DNA of 40,415 nt from Halanaerobium sp964649895 (GTDB taxonomy: Bacteria; Bacillota; Halanaerobiia; Halanaerobiales; Halanaerobiaceae). The stretch lies in assembly GCA_964649895.1 (NCBI GenBank), contig CAZYRX010000012.1, forward strand, positions 1 to 40,415, written 5' to 3'. The position numbers and the translations under genes were made by a program. Numbering within the stretch: the stretch's first letter is position 1; each line of letters starts with the position of its first letter. This document shows positions 33,838 to 40,415 of this stretch, in pieces. Below the pieces are notes generated by a model, which worked only from the letters and a program-made list of their open reading frames with translations, was not told the origin of the DNA and did no database searches.

Positions 33838-33848
33838 TTGATTTGCAT
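33828..33848 (-). CDS. Possible six-codon leader ORF across the ribozyme cleavage site
   Basis: ATG 33848 opens a frame MQIKSA ending in TGA at 33828-33830. AGGGGAGG lies 11 bases upstream; a GTG four codons earlier in the same frame overlaps it. The frame spans the A|GCGCC cleavage site. There is no evidence that it is translated. Confidence 0.25.
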   Translation of the reverse strand: MQIKSA

Positions 33849-33900
33849 CTCTGGCCTCACCTCCCCTAAAAAAGTAAGTGTAATCCAATTCCCAATAACT

Positions 33901-33929
33901 ATAATATTCTATTACTAATAAAATAGCAA
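33901..33929 (-). promoter_or_regulatory. Probable promoter of the ribozyme-glmS transcript
   Basis: On the minus strand TTGCTA (33924-33929), 17 bases, TATTAT (33901-33906), about 65 bases before the ribozyme. No terminator was seen between glmM and this point, so read-through from glmM is also possible. Confidence 0.65.
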
Positions 33930-34040
33930 ATTTATTTTGTTAAACTGGTTATATTATACAAAAATAATCTATTTTTAAATAAAAGCTTACAAAAAGTAAA
34001 TGAATAAAAATTAGCTAAAAATAATGATTTCTGCTCAAAC

Positions 34041-35393
34041 TCAATTTAACACCTCAGATATTACTTCACTTAAGATTGTTTCCCATTTTTTCAGTAGTGA
34101 CTGATCCTTACCTTCAAGCATAACTCTAATTAAAGGTTCAGTGCCAGAAGCCCTTACAAAAACTCTTCCATCATCACCAATTTCAGCCTCAGCTTTTTTA
34201 ATATTTTTTTGAATAATTTCTTTGCTTTCCCAGTCATCTTTTTCTTTTACTCTTATATTTGCTAAAGTCTGCGGCCAGTAACTCATAACAGACTTAAGTT
34301 CACTTAATTTTTTATTTTCTTTCACCATTATTTCAGCAATTTTAACTGCAGTTAATATACCATCACCTGTAGTATTATAATCACTAAAAATTATATGTCC
34401 GGATTTTTCTCCGCCTAATTGATAACCATTTTTAAGCATTTCTGCAAGTACATACCTGTCACCGTTTTTTGTTATGACAAGATTCCCACCAACCTCTGCA
34501 AGACTCTCTTTTAAGCCTAAATTACTGTACTTAGTTGTAACAATAGTATTATCTTTTAAATTATTTTCAGAAATCATATCATGAGCTGCAACAGCCATAA
34601 TATTATCACCTTCAACAATATCGCCATTTTCATCGATCAAAATAACTCTGTCTGCATCACCATCATGTGCGATTCCCAAGTCAGCATTAAATTCTAGCAC
34701 TTTTTCTGCCAGTATTTCAGGGGCTGTAGAGCCACAATTAACATTAATTACTTCACCATTAGGATGATCATTTATTACAACAACTTCTGCACCTAATGAC
34801 CTCAATACAGCAGGTGATGCTTTATATGCTGCTCCATTTGCACAGTCTACAACAATTTTAAGTGAGGACAAATTTTCAGAAGCAGAATCTTTTATATAGT
34901 TAATATATTCATCAATCCAATCATATTTTTCATCGATCAGCCCAATTTCTTTATCAATAGGATAAGGTAATTTAGAAGAATGATCATTAAAAAACAATTC
35001 TTCAATATTTAACTCATCCTCATCGGAGAGCTTAATCCCTTTTTTATCAAAAAATTTAATTCCATTATCAGCAGTTGGATTATGAGATGCTGAAATCATT
35101 ATTCCACCATCAACATTTTTTTCTCTTGTTAAATAACAAACACCAGGAGTAGGAATAATACCTAATCTGTATACATCTATACCAACTGATGTTAATCCTG
35201 CCATTAAAGCTGCTTCAAGCATGTCTCCTGATAACCTAGTATCTTTACCAATAATTATTTTTGGTTTATCTTTTTTTGTGTTTTTTATGATATAATATCC
35301 ACCAATTCTTCCAAGTTTAAAGGCAAGTTCTCCTTTAAGCTCATGATTGGCTACACCTCTAACACCATCAGTTCCAAACAGTTTTTTTTGCAA
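34041..35393 (-). CDS. glmM: Phosphoglucosamine mutase
   Basis: Converts glucosamine-6-phosphate to glucosamine-1-phosphate. About 450 residues: LFGTDGVRGVANHEL at the N-terminus, the phosphoserine loop GIMISASHNPTADNGIKFF, the metal site HDGDADRVILID, sugar-specificity loop LGGEKSGHIIF, and the phosphate-binding VRASGTEPLIRVMLE. I take TTG 35393, six bases after GAGGTG, as the start; the GTG at 35402 is part of that ribosome binding site. It closes the cdaA-cdaR-glmM cluster common in Firmicutes, in which GlmM is known to bind and inhibit CdaA. Confidence 0.97.
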   Translation of the reverse strand: MQKKLFGTDGVRGVANHELKGELAFKLGRIGGYYIIKNTKKDKPKIIIGKDTRLSGDMLEAALMAGLTSVGIDVYRLGIIPTPGVCYLTREKNVDGGIMISASHNPTADNGIKFFDKKGIKLSDEDELNIEELFFNDHSSKLPYPIDKEIGLIDEKYDWIDEYINYIKDSASENLSSLKIVVDCANGAAYKASPAVLRSLGAEVVVINDHPNGEVINVNCGSTAPEILAEKVLEFNADLGIAHDGDADRVILIDENGDIVEGDNIMAVAAHDMISENNLKDNTIVTTKYSNLGLKESLAEVGGNLVITKNGDRYVLAEMLKNGYQLGGEKSGHIIFSDYNTTGDGILTAVKIAEIMVKENKKLSELKSVMSYWPQTLANIRVKEKDDWESKEIIQKNIKKAEAEIGDDGRVFVRASGTEPLIRVMLEGKDQSLLKKWETILSEVISEVLN

Positions 35394-35431
35394 TCCATTC
35401 ACCTCAAAATTATAAATTAATATATTGTAAC

Positions 35432-35824
35432 CTAATTTTCATCTTTTTTATTAATATTTACAACCACATAACCTGGATCAACACTCATAAGTCTAGTTCC
35501 AGAAGGAAGCTCTACTTCTATTATTCGCATATTATCTCCTGGTTCAACATTTTCTAAATCAATATATGCTTCTATATTTTCTTTACTAACATTGCTGAAA
35601 TAAGAAACATAATCAAGCCTTACAACAGCTTTATCAACCGATATAGAGTCAACTTCATATCCCTTGGGTAAATTTCTTATTTTTATATCAACTAAAAAAG
35701 AAGCAGCCTTCTCTTCTCCAAAACTAAAAATATTGTCTGTTTGATTACTTGCATAAGTCCACAAAAGAACTGCTATAAAAAAAGCAAGAAGAAGTTTTTT
35801 TTGGTTTTCAGTTAGAGAAAACAT
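35432..35824 (-). CDS. cdaR: CdaR (YbbR-like) regulator with a single YbbR domain
   Basis: A 130-residue protein with an N-terminal membrane anchor (KLLLAFFIAVLLWTYAS, about 9-25) and one extracytoplasmic YbbR domain (VDIKIRNLPKGYEVDSISVD, then EAYIDLENVEPGDN and PGYVVVNINK). It regulates the diadenylate cyclase CdaA in characterised Firmicutes. Bacillus CdaR has several YbbR repeats; here only one fits, so this is a short form. ATG start directly after the cdaA stop; glmM follows after 38 bases. Confidence 0.88.
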   Translation of the reverse strand: MFSLTENQKKLLLAFFIAVLLWTYASNQTDNIFSFGEEKAASFLVDIKIRNLPKGYEVDSISVDKAVVRLDYVSYFSNVSKENIEAYIDLENVEPGDNMRIIEVELPSGTRLMSVDPGYVVVNINKKDEN

Positions 35825-36601
35825 TTAGATATGCCTCCTCATAAAAGATTTTTCTTTAGTATTATCAAAACTATTTGCCAGTGTTTCTCTTAGTTCTGCC
35901 TCATCTAAATTGCGGCTTAATTTACCATCTTCTGCAATAGAAATAACTCCGGTTTCTTCAGATACAACCAATGCTAAAGCATCAGATTCTTCAGTTATAC
36001 CTATTGCTGCTCTGTGTCTTGTCCCTAAACGAGGATTTATGTCAGTACGAGTAGACAAATTCAAAAAACAACTTGCTGCCTGAATACTACCATTTTCTAT
36101 AATCACAGCGCCATCATGAAGAGGTGATGAATGCTGGAAAATACTTATTAAAAGTTCTTTAGAAATATTTGCATCAATCTCTATCCCAGTTTCTATATAA
36201 TTTTGGAGACCAACTCTTCTTGATAATACTATTAATGCACCTGTTTTTTTACCTGACATTTCCATAATAGATAAGACAATATCATTAATTTCTTTCGGTC
36301 CCCATTTTTGCCAAAATTGTTCTTTTAAAAAACCTCCTCTACCTATTTGTTCAAGAGCTCTTCTTAATTCAGGTTGGAAAACAATCGGCAGTGCCACCAA
36401 AATAATTGTCAAAAAACTATCTAAAAACCAGTTTACTGTGTTTAATTCTAAAAGTTGAGCCATCAGAGCAAAGGCAAAAATTAAGATTAAGCCTTTAATT
36501 AACTGTACAGCTCTTGTTCCTGAAATAATATTTAGCAAATAATATATTATAAATGCGATAATAAAAATATCTAATAAACTAGTTAAAACTCTCCAGGACA
36601 A
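35825..36601 (-). CDS. cdaA: Diadenylate cyclase CdaA
   Basis: Membrane enzyme making c-di-AMP from two ATP. About 258 residues: three N-terminal membrane helices (LLDIFIIAFIIYYLLNII, LILIFAFALMAQLLE, FLTIILVALPIVFQPEL), then the DAC domain with the two signature motifs LHDGAVIIENG and GTRHRAAIGITEESDA. TTG 36601, six bases after GAGGTG, is the likely start; the GTG at 36610 overlaps the ribosome binding site. c-di-AMP controls K+ and osmolyte handling in Firmicutes, which would matter in a halophile (inference). First gene of cdaA-cdaR-glmM. Confidence 0.96.
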   Translation of the reverse strand: MSWRVLTSLLDIFIIAFIIYYLLNIISGTRAVQLIKGLILIFAFALMAQLLELNTVNWFLDSFLTIILVALPIVFQPELRRALEQIGRGGFLKEQFWQKWGPKEINDIVLSIMEMSGKKTGALIVLSRRVGLQNYIETGIEIDANISKELLISIFQHSSPLHDGAVIIENGSIQAASCFLNLSTRTDINPRLGTRHRAAIGITEESDALALVVSEETGVISIAEDGKLSRNLDEAELRETLANSFDNTKEKSFMRRHI

Positions 36602-36647
36602 TTTAATCACCTCTTAAATTAATTATTCTGCAAAAAGATAGCATAAA

Positions 36648-36683
36648 CCTGCTTTATTTTAAATTTAATTTAAAATAAACAGG
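36648..36683. repeat. Long inverted repeat between divergent cdaA and a membrane-protein gene
   Basis: CCTG plus TTTATTTTAAATT (36648-36651, 36653-36665) pairs with AATTTAAAATAAA plus CAGG (36667-36683), with one unpaired C and a single central T. It sits between two divergent genes, so a shared operator is possible; no clear terminator tail is present on either side. Confidence 0.5.
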
Positions 36684-36724
36684 AAAAATTAGATTTAAAT
36701 AGAATTTATATGTGAGGTGGTATT

Positions 36725-37444
36725 TTGAATTATAATCTGTTTGAAGATAAAAGATTAAATTACAAGGATTTTTTAATTATTTTAATAAGCTGGTATTTTA
36801 TTATTTTGGGTAATTATTTTCTTAAAGAACTTAAATTTTCTCATTTAATTTATTTTAATAATCTGCTTTCTTTTATATTTAATGTGCTCGGTCATACAAT
36901 ATTTTTTATGATTATTTATGGTTATTTCAATTACTTATATAATTTTTCTTTTGAAGAACTTAGTATAAAACTAAATAAAGAAAATATATTATTTGTTTTA
37001 ACTGCTTCTTTAATACTGCTGCTCAGTTTAGGCGTAATTATTATTAATCTCAATGCTGATAAAGCAGGAGATAGTTTTAATCCATTATATAATATATTAA
37101 ACTTTGCAGAAGTAATGAATGCCCTGCCTTTTTTAATTGTTATTTTTAGTGCATCAATTTTAACTGCACTAGCTGAACTATTTTTATTCAATAAAATTAT
37201 TTTCGCTATATTTGAACTTTATTTTCCTAAATTTTTAGCATCTTTTTTGACTGCATTATTTGCTCCAGTTTTAATATTACAGTTTAATGCGGCTTTTATG
37301 CTTATCATTTTTTTATCTGTATTGATAAGTAATATATTATACATAATAAGTGACTATAATCTTGCTTCATCTGTAATCTTTTATGCCTCTTTTATAACCT
37401 TATACACTGCATTTATCTATGGATTTAATTTTATGATTATTTAA
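36725..37444 (+). CDS. Multi-pass membrane protein, degenerate CPBP-like
   Basis: A 239-residue hydrophobic protein with about six to eight membrane helices (FLIILISWYFIILGNYFL, NVLGHTIFFMIIYGYF, NILFVLTASLILLLSLGVII, ALPFLIVIFSASILTALAE, FLASFLTALFAPVLILQF and more). The order of its last helices resembles CPBP/CAAX-protease-like proteins, with ALAELFLFNKI where the EExxxR motif would be and no matching histidines or Asn later. I infer a non-catalytic relative, with low confidence. TTG start with GAGGTGG upstream. Divergent from cdaA, with its own terminator; it is one of two plus-strand genes. Confidence 0.6.
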   Translation: MNYNLFEDKRLNYKDFLIILISWYFIILGNYFLKELKFSHLIYFNNLLSFIFNVLGHTIFFMIIYGYFNYLYNFSFEELSIKLNKENILFVLTASLILLLSLGVIIINLNADKAGDSFNPLYNILNFAEVMNALPFLIVIFSASILTALAELFLFNKIIFAIFELYFPKFLASFLTALFAPVLILQFNAAFMLIIFLSVLISNILYIISDYNLASSVIFYASFITLYTAFIYGFNFMII

Positions 37445-37464
37445 TATAATTAATATTATGTTGA

Positions 37465-37500
37465 AAAGGTCGACCAGGCTGGTCGACCTTTGTATTTTTA
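37465..37500. terminator. Bidirectional intrinsic terminator
   Basis: AAAGGTCGACCA (37465-37476), loop GGC, TGGTCGACCTTT (37480-37491): a perfect 12-base stem. T-rich tails follow on both strands (GTATTTTTA on plus, TTTTC on minus). It serves both convergent genes. Confidence 0.9.
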
Positions 37501-38025
37501 GTTATTTTCTTTAAATCTACTTACACTAAAGCGATAAATCTCTATACTATCATTAGGGTTTAAACCCGCCTTTTTACGTGCAACATTAATCTGTTTTTCT
37601 ACATTATCAATACCTTCTAAATCAGGTAATAAAAGTCCACTTTGATGTCCACCCTGAACCAATATTCCGTATTTTTTGGGATCTAATTCATCTTTATTAT
37701 CTATTTTTTCTGGCTCAGATAAGATATCCACAGAAATTGTGATTTCATCCAATTCAGATTTATCAACTTCTGGGAAACGCGGATCATTTTCGGCGGCAGT
37801 CATAGCATTACTTATAATTTCATATGCGGCATTTTTTTGAACAGGTCTAAAAGTTCCCATACAGCCTCTCAATTTACCATTCTTTTTTAAAGTAACAAAA
37901 ACACCTGCTTTTTGCTGTAGAATTTCTGGAAGTTCATCTTCGTCAACTTCTACTTCTTTCCCAGAAACTATATATTCCTCAACAGCTCTTCTTGCTAAAT
38001 TTGTAATAAATTTTTCAACATTCAT
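37498..38025 (-). CDS. AMMECR1-domain protein (AmmeMemoRadiSam system protein A)
   Basis: A 175-residue AMMECR1-fold protein. The signature LRGCMGTFRPV is followed by ISNAMTAAENDPRFPEV, ISVDILSEPEKI and YGILVQGGHQSGLLLPDLEG. The molecular function is unknown; it occurs with a Memo/LigB-like protein and a radical SAM enzyme in many bacteria and archaea. The ATG at 38025 has AAAGGGGAAG upstream; a longer frame upstream is not supported by a ribosome binding site. The Memo-like gene lies immediately before it. Confidence 0.93.
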   Translation of the reverse strand: MNVEKFITNLARRAVEEYIVSGKEVEVDEDELPEILQQKAGVFVTLKKNGKLRGCMGTFRPVQKNAAYEIISNAMTAAENDPRFPEVDKSELDEITISVDILSEPEKIDNKDELDPKKYGILVQGGHQSGLLLPDLEGIDNVEKQINVARKKAGLNPNDSIEIYRFSVSRFKENN

Positions 38026-38089
38026 TATAACTTCCCCTTTCCTAACTTTATTTTTAAATTTTAAGGAAGAAAACAATAATCAATATTTA

Positions 38090-38917
38090 TTATTGTTTTA
38101 CATTTATAAAAACTGAAGCATAACCAACTCCAAATGGTCCTTCATAAGAGTTTACTTCTACATCAACCTTTTTATCTGAAATACTTCCCAGCATCATAAC
38201 TATAGGTCTTAAACCACATTCTCCTGCTTTTTCGACTAAATCTTGATCAATATTTAATATTCCAGTAAAATCTTTGTTTTCAAGAAGCTCGATTAATTTC
38301 TCATCAAACAAATGTGCATCGGGATGATATCCTGCTGGTGCACCTTTTTTAAGGCGATGTGAGAGATCACCACTTGCAATAACAGCTATCTTATAACCTT
38401 CCTCATCAGCAGCTTCTGCTATCTTTTTACCCAGATCATATAATTCCTGATACGAGATAAATCCAATTGAAATTGGAATGATAGGCAGTTTTATACCTGC
38501 TTTTTCTAGATAATATAATGGGACCATTATTCCATGATCTAGTTCATTATCAACACCATAATTTAAAAGATCTTCTTTTTTTAAAATCTGTAATGAAAGA
38601 TCATCTTTTTTGGCTTTTTGATAAATTTTTTCAGAAAAATCAGGATCAGATCTCTCTTTGAATTTTATCTGAGGATTAGCAAAATCTTTAAAATCACCAT
38701 AAAGTTTATCTCTAACTATTATTGAGGCAGCTGATCTAAAAACAGGTCCATGTGGTGATATGAAAACTAATAAGTCAAGATCATCGAATTCTGCAATTTG
38801 TTGAGCAGTCTTTTTAAAGCCTTCTACTGTTTTTTGTGCTTTTCTTAATTGTTTTCCACCGATTTCTTCAACAGCCAAAGGTGGATGAGGAAAAAGAGCA
38901 CTACATTTTACTGCCAT
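38090..38917 (-). CDS. Memo/LigB-like protein (AmmeMemoRadiSam system partner)
   Basis: A 275-residue member of the class III extradiol dioxygenase LigB/Memo superfamily. It has CSALFPHPPLAVEEIGG, VFISPHGPVF, LDHGIMVPLYYLEKAG and AVIASGDLSHRLKKGAPAGY with conserved His residues that bind metal in LigB enzymes, then GECGLRPIVMMLG. No aromatic-ring degradation context is present, so a ring-cleavage role is unlikely. The ATG at 38917 follows GGAGGTGG; an ATG 15 bases earlier precedes that site. In many Firmicutes this domain is fused to AMMECR1; here they are separate neighbouring genes, and the third partner (radical SAM) is not in the window. Confidence 0.88.
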   Translation of the reverse strand: MAVKCSALFPHPPLAVEEIGGKQLRKAQKTVEGFKKTAQQIAEFDDLDLLVFISPHGPVFRSAASIIVRDKLYGDFKDFANPQIKFKERSDPDFSEKIYQKAKKDDLSLQILKKEDLLNYGVDNELDHGIMVPLYYLEKAGIKLPIIPISIGFISYQELYDLGKKIAEAADEEGYKIAVIASGDLSHRLKKGAPAGYHPDAHLFDEKLIELLENKDFTGILNIDQDLVEKAGECGLRPIVMMLGSISDKKVDVEVNSYEGPFGVGYASVFINVKQ

Positions 38918-38972
38918 TCTTACCACCTCCATTATAAATTAATTATATTAGAGAATTAATATAATGTAAAAT

Positions 38973-39003
38973 AAAAAAACAGAGAGATTTAAAATCTCCC
39001 TGT
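38973..39003 (-). terminator. Intrinsic terminator of rplM-rpsI
   Basis: On the minus strand ACAGGGAGAT, loop TTTAA, ATCTCTCTGT (one G-U pair) is followed by TTTTTTTAT. It lies 14 bases after the rpsI stop. Confidence 0.9.
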
Positions 39004-39017
39004 TGAATAAGTAAATC

Positions 39018-39413
39018 TTATCTTTTTGAGAATTGTGGTTTCTTTCTCGCTTTTTTGCGGCCATATTTCTTTCTCTCTACCATTCTTGAGTCTCTTGTTA
39101 GATAACCAGCCTTTTTAAGTGGAGTACGATAATCTTGATCTACTTCCAGTAGTGCTCTTGCTATTCCATGACGAACAGCTCCAGCCTGACCAGAAAGTCC
39201 ACCACCATTAACATTTACATATATATCAAAAGTGTTTGCAGTTTTAGTCAATTCTAAAGGTGACATAATGTCTTTAATTAAAGATTTTCTATTAAAATAA
39301 TTATCAATTTCAACATCATTCACTAAAAACTTTCCGTCTCCCGGGAGCAGACGAACACGTGCTGTAGAAGTTTTCCTACGACCTGTACCTCTATATTGTA
39401 CTTCAGAAGCCAT
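39018..39413 (-). CDS. rpsI: 30S ribosomal protein S9
   Basis: A 131-residue ribosomal protein. It has YRGTGRRKTSTARVRLLPG, the VNGGGLSGQAGAVRHGIARAL block and the basic C-terminal tail KKARKKPQFSKR, which reaches the ribosomal P site and is complete. ATG with GGAGG upstream. Follows rplM after 39 bases, as is nearly universal in bacteria. Confidence 0.99.
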   Translation of the reverse strand: MASEVQYRGTGRRKTSTARVRLLPGDGKFLVNDVEIDNYFNRKSLIKDIMSPLELTKTANTFDIYVNVNGGGLSGQAGAVRHGIARALLEVDQDYRTPLKKAGYLTRDSRMVERKKYGRKKARKKPQFSKR

Positions 39414-39452
39414 CTATTAAATTCCTCCTCTCTATTTTCCTTTGAAATTCTA

Positions 39453-39881
39453 TTAAAGTTCTAGTTTTTCCGGTTTTTGAGCTTGATGTGGATGATTATC
39501 TCCACTATATACTTTTAATTTTTTAATCATTTTTCTACCTAATTTATTACTTGGAAGCATTCCTTTGACAGCCTTTTCAATTATAAACTCTGGATTTTTA
39601 GCAAGTAATTCTCTATATGTTACTTCTTTAATTCCTCCAGGATAATTGCTGTGCTTATAATATTTTTTCTGGTCCAATTTATTACCACTTAAATTTATTT
39701 TTTCTGCATTAACTACAATTACATAATCACCCATATCCACATGAGGAGTAAAAGTAGGCTTATGCTTACCTCTAATATACTGAGCAATTTTAGAAGCTAA
39801 TCTACCTAAAGTTTTATTTTCAGCGTCAACTACAAACCAGCTGCGCTCAACTTCTTCATTTTTCGCCATATATGTTGACAT
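39453..39881 (-). CDS. rplM: 50S ribosomal protein L13
   Basis: A 142-residue ribosomal protein: RSWFVVDAENKTLGRLAS, YIRGKHKPTFTPHVDMGDYV, YYKHSNYPGGIKE, KGMLPSNKLGRKMIKKLKVY and the terminal GDNHPHQAQKPEKL. ATG 39881 with AGGAGG upstream. First gene of rplM-rpsI, behind a promoter and a probable leader RNA. Confidence 0.99.
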   Translation of the reverse strand: MSTYMAKNEEVERSWFVVDAENKTLGRLASKIAQYIRGKHKPTFTPHVDMGDYVIVVNAEKINLSGNKLDQKKYYKHSNYPGGIKEVTYRELLAKNPEFIIEKAVKGMLPSNKLGRKMIKKLKVYSGDNHPHQAQKPEKLEL

Positions 39882-39927
39882 AAATATACCTCCTTAATTA
39901 ATAATATACAATTACATGAATATATTC

Positions 39928-39949
39928 TCAACGGGGCTGTGTTGAACAG
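39928..39949 (-). ncRNA. Probable L13-leader pseudoknot
   Basis: On the minus strand CTGT-TCAAC-ACAG forms a small hairpin whose loop TCAAC is complementary to GTTGA a few bases downstream (spacer CCCC), giving a compact pseudoknot in the rplM 5' leader. This looks like the L13 autoregulatory leader described for Firmicutes; I could not compare it with the covariance model. Confidence 0.5.
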
Positions 39950-39963
39950 AATAATTCATAGTA

Positions 39964-39992
39964 ATTTTAATACAATCTTCTTCTTTTGTCAA
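39964..39992 (-). promoter_or_regulatory. Sigma-A-type promoter of rplM-rpsI
   Basis: On the minus strand TTGACA (39987-39992), 17 bases, TAAAAT (39964-39969), about 80 bases before rplM and just past truA. Confidence 0.8.
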
Positions 39993-40015
39993 GTTTGGAC
40001 ATAATAACTGCATAT

Positions 40016-40415
40016 TTAATCATAAAAAACTTTTAATAAAGTCAATCCTCTTGCTGGTGCAGTAAAACCAGCTTTTCTTCGATTACCACTGATTATTATA
40101 TTTTCCAAATCAGTTGGTTTAATTTTAGCTTTGCCGACCTCAATTAATGTACCAGCGATAATTCTTATCATATTATATAAAAAGCCATCTCCAGAAACAT
40201 CAATCCATATTTCATCACCAGCAAGATAAAGATCAATTGAATAAATTGTTCTTACCGTAGAGTCAACTGATGACCCTGTAGAACAAAAAGCTGCAAAATC
40301 GTGAGTGCCTTCTAATATCTTAGCTGCTTTTTTCATGGATTCTAGTTCTAACTTTTTGTGAACTTTATAAACGAACTTACGGACAAAAACTGAATTAAAA
40401 TTACTGTTTAAGATT
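40016..40415 (-). CDS. truA: tRNA pseudouridine synthase A, C-terminal part (cut by window edge)
   Basis: The frame runs open to the end of the window, so the 5' part lies outside; about 132 codons are visible. Residues just inside the edge (VFVRKFVYKVHKKLELESMK) and AAKILEGTHDFAAFCSTGSS, YNMIRIIAGTLIEVGKAK and RKAGFTAPARGLTLLKVFY are typical of the C-terminal half of TruA, which makes pseudouridine at positions 38-40 of tRNAs. The catalytic aspartate is not in the window. An internal ATG at 40336 is not the start. The truA-rplM-rpsI order is common in Firmicutes. Confidence 0.95.
   Translation of the reverse strand, partial: ILNSNFNSVFVRKFVYKVHKKLELESMKKAAKILEGTHDFAAFCSTGSSVDSTVRTIYSIDLYLAGDEIWIDVSGDGFLYNMIRIIAGTLIEVGKAKIKPTDLENIIISGNRRKAGFTAPARGLTLLKVFYD

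Noticed and set aside
33930..33955. Rex-like half-site (TTGTTAAA) near the glmS promoter
   Set aside because: Only one half is present, with no matching second arm, and glmS is not a redox gene.
1..40415. CRISPR arrays, insertion sequences, prophage or attachment sites
   Set aside because: No regularly spaced repeats, transposase, integrase or phage gene was seen; gene order is that of a stable chromosome.

Overview
The window looks like a chromosomal piece of an anaerobic, low-GC Firmicute, most likely a Halanaerobium-like member of Halanaerobiales. That is an inference from the AT-rich DNA, strong GGAGG-type ribosome binding sites, frequent TTG starts, acidic proteins, an HndABCD-type [FeFe]-hydrogenase, PPDK paired with its regulator, and a glmS ribozyme. 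No search was run. Nearly all genes are on the minus strand. Only the first gene (FAD protein) and one membrane protein at 36.7 kb are on the plus strand. I see no IS element, prophage or CRISPR.

Layout, right to left in the direction of minus-strand transcription. (1) 40.4-39.0 kb: truA (cut by the window edge), a probable L13-leader RNA, rplM and rpsI with a terminator. (2) 38.9-37.5 kb: a Memo/LigB-like gene and an AMMECR1 gene, converging on a plus-strand, degenerate CPBP-like membrane protein. (3) 36.6-31.8 kb: cdaA, cdaR, glmM, then glmS behind a complete glmS ribozyme; this couples c-di-AMP and amino-sugar (cell wall) synthesis. (4) 31.6-26.8 kb: acpS, nnr, dcd and a helicase carrying an N-terminal DbpA-type RNA-binding domain. 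(5) 26.7-25.8 kb: a 48-residue protein resembling the toxin-binding tail of MazE, with its own promoter and terminator, followed by mazEF. (6) 25.7-17.3 kb: a ten-gene operon. It begins with a regulatory block (DRTGG protein, RsbT/W-like kinase, HydS-like sensory hydrogenase, second DRTGG protein, PHP protein) and runs into hndA, an embedded GHKL ATPase, hndB, hndC and hndD, an NAD(P)-linked multi-subunit hydrogenase. Its promoter is bracketed by inverted repeats, one with a Rex-like core. A truncated PTS EIIA fragment follows. (7) 16.8-10.0 kb: proB-proA-proC-tsaE-tsaB-tsaD and a radical SAM protein with an unusual domain order, apparently one operon joining proline synthesis to tRNA t6A modification. 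(8) 9.8-7.6 kb: groES-groEL under a perfect CIRCE element. (9) 7.2-3.6 kb: the PPDK regulatory protein and ppdK. (10) 3.6-1.56 kb: guaA, yerC and tRNA-Pro(CGG). (11) 76-1470, plus strand: FAD-dependent oxidoreductase.

Taken together, most of the window is housekeeping. The accessory interest lies in the hydrogenase operon with its embedded signalling module, the mini-antitoxin upstream of mazEF, the rearranged radical SAM-PDZ-DUF512 protein with an intragenic terminator-like hairpin, and several small elements (EIIA remnant, leader ORF across the glmS ribozyme cleavage site, possible sRNA at 7.3-7.5 kb).
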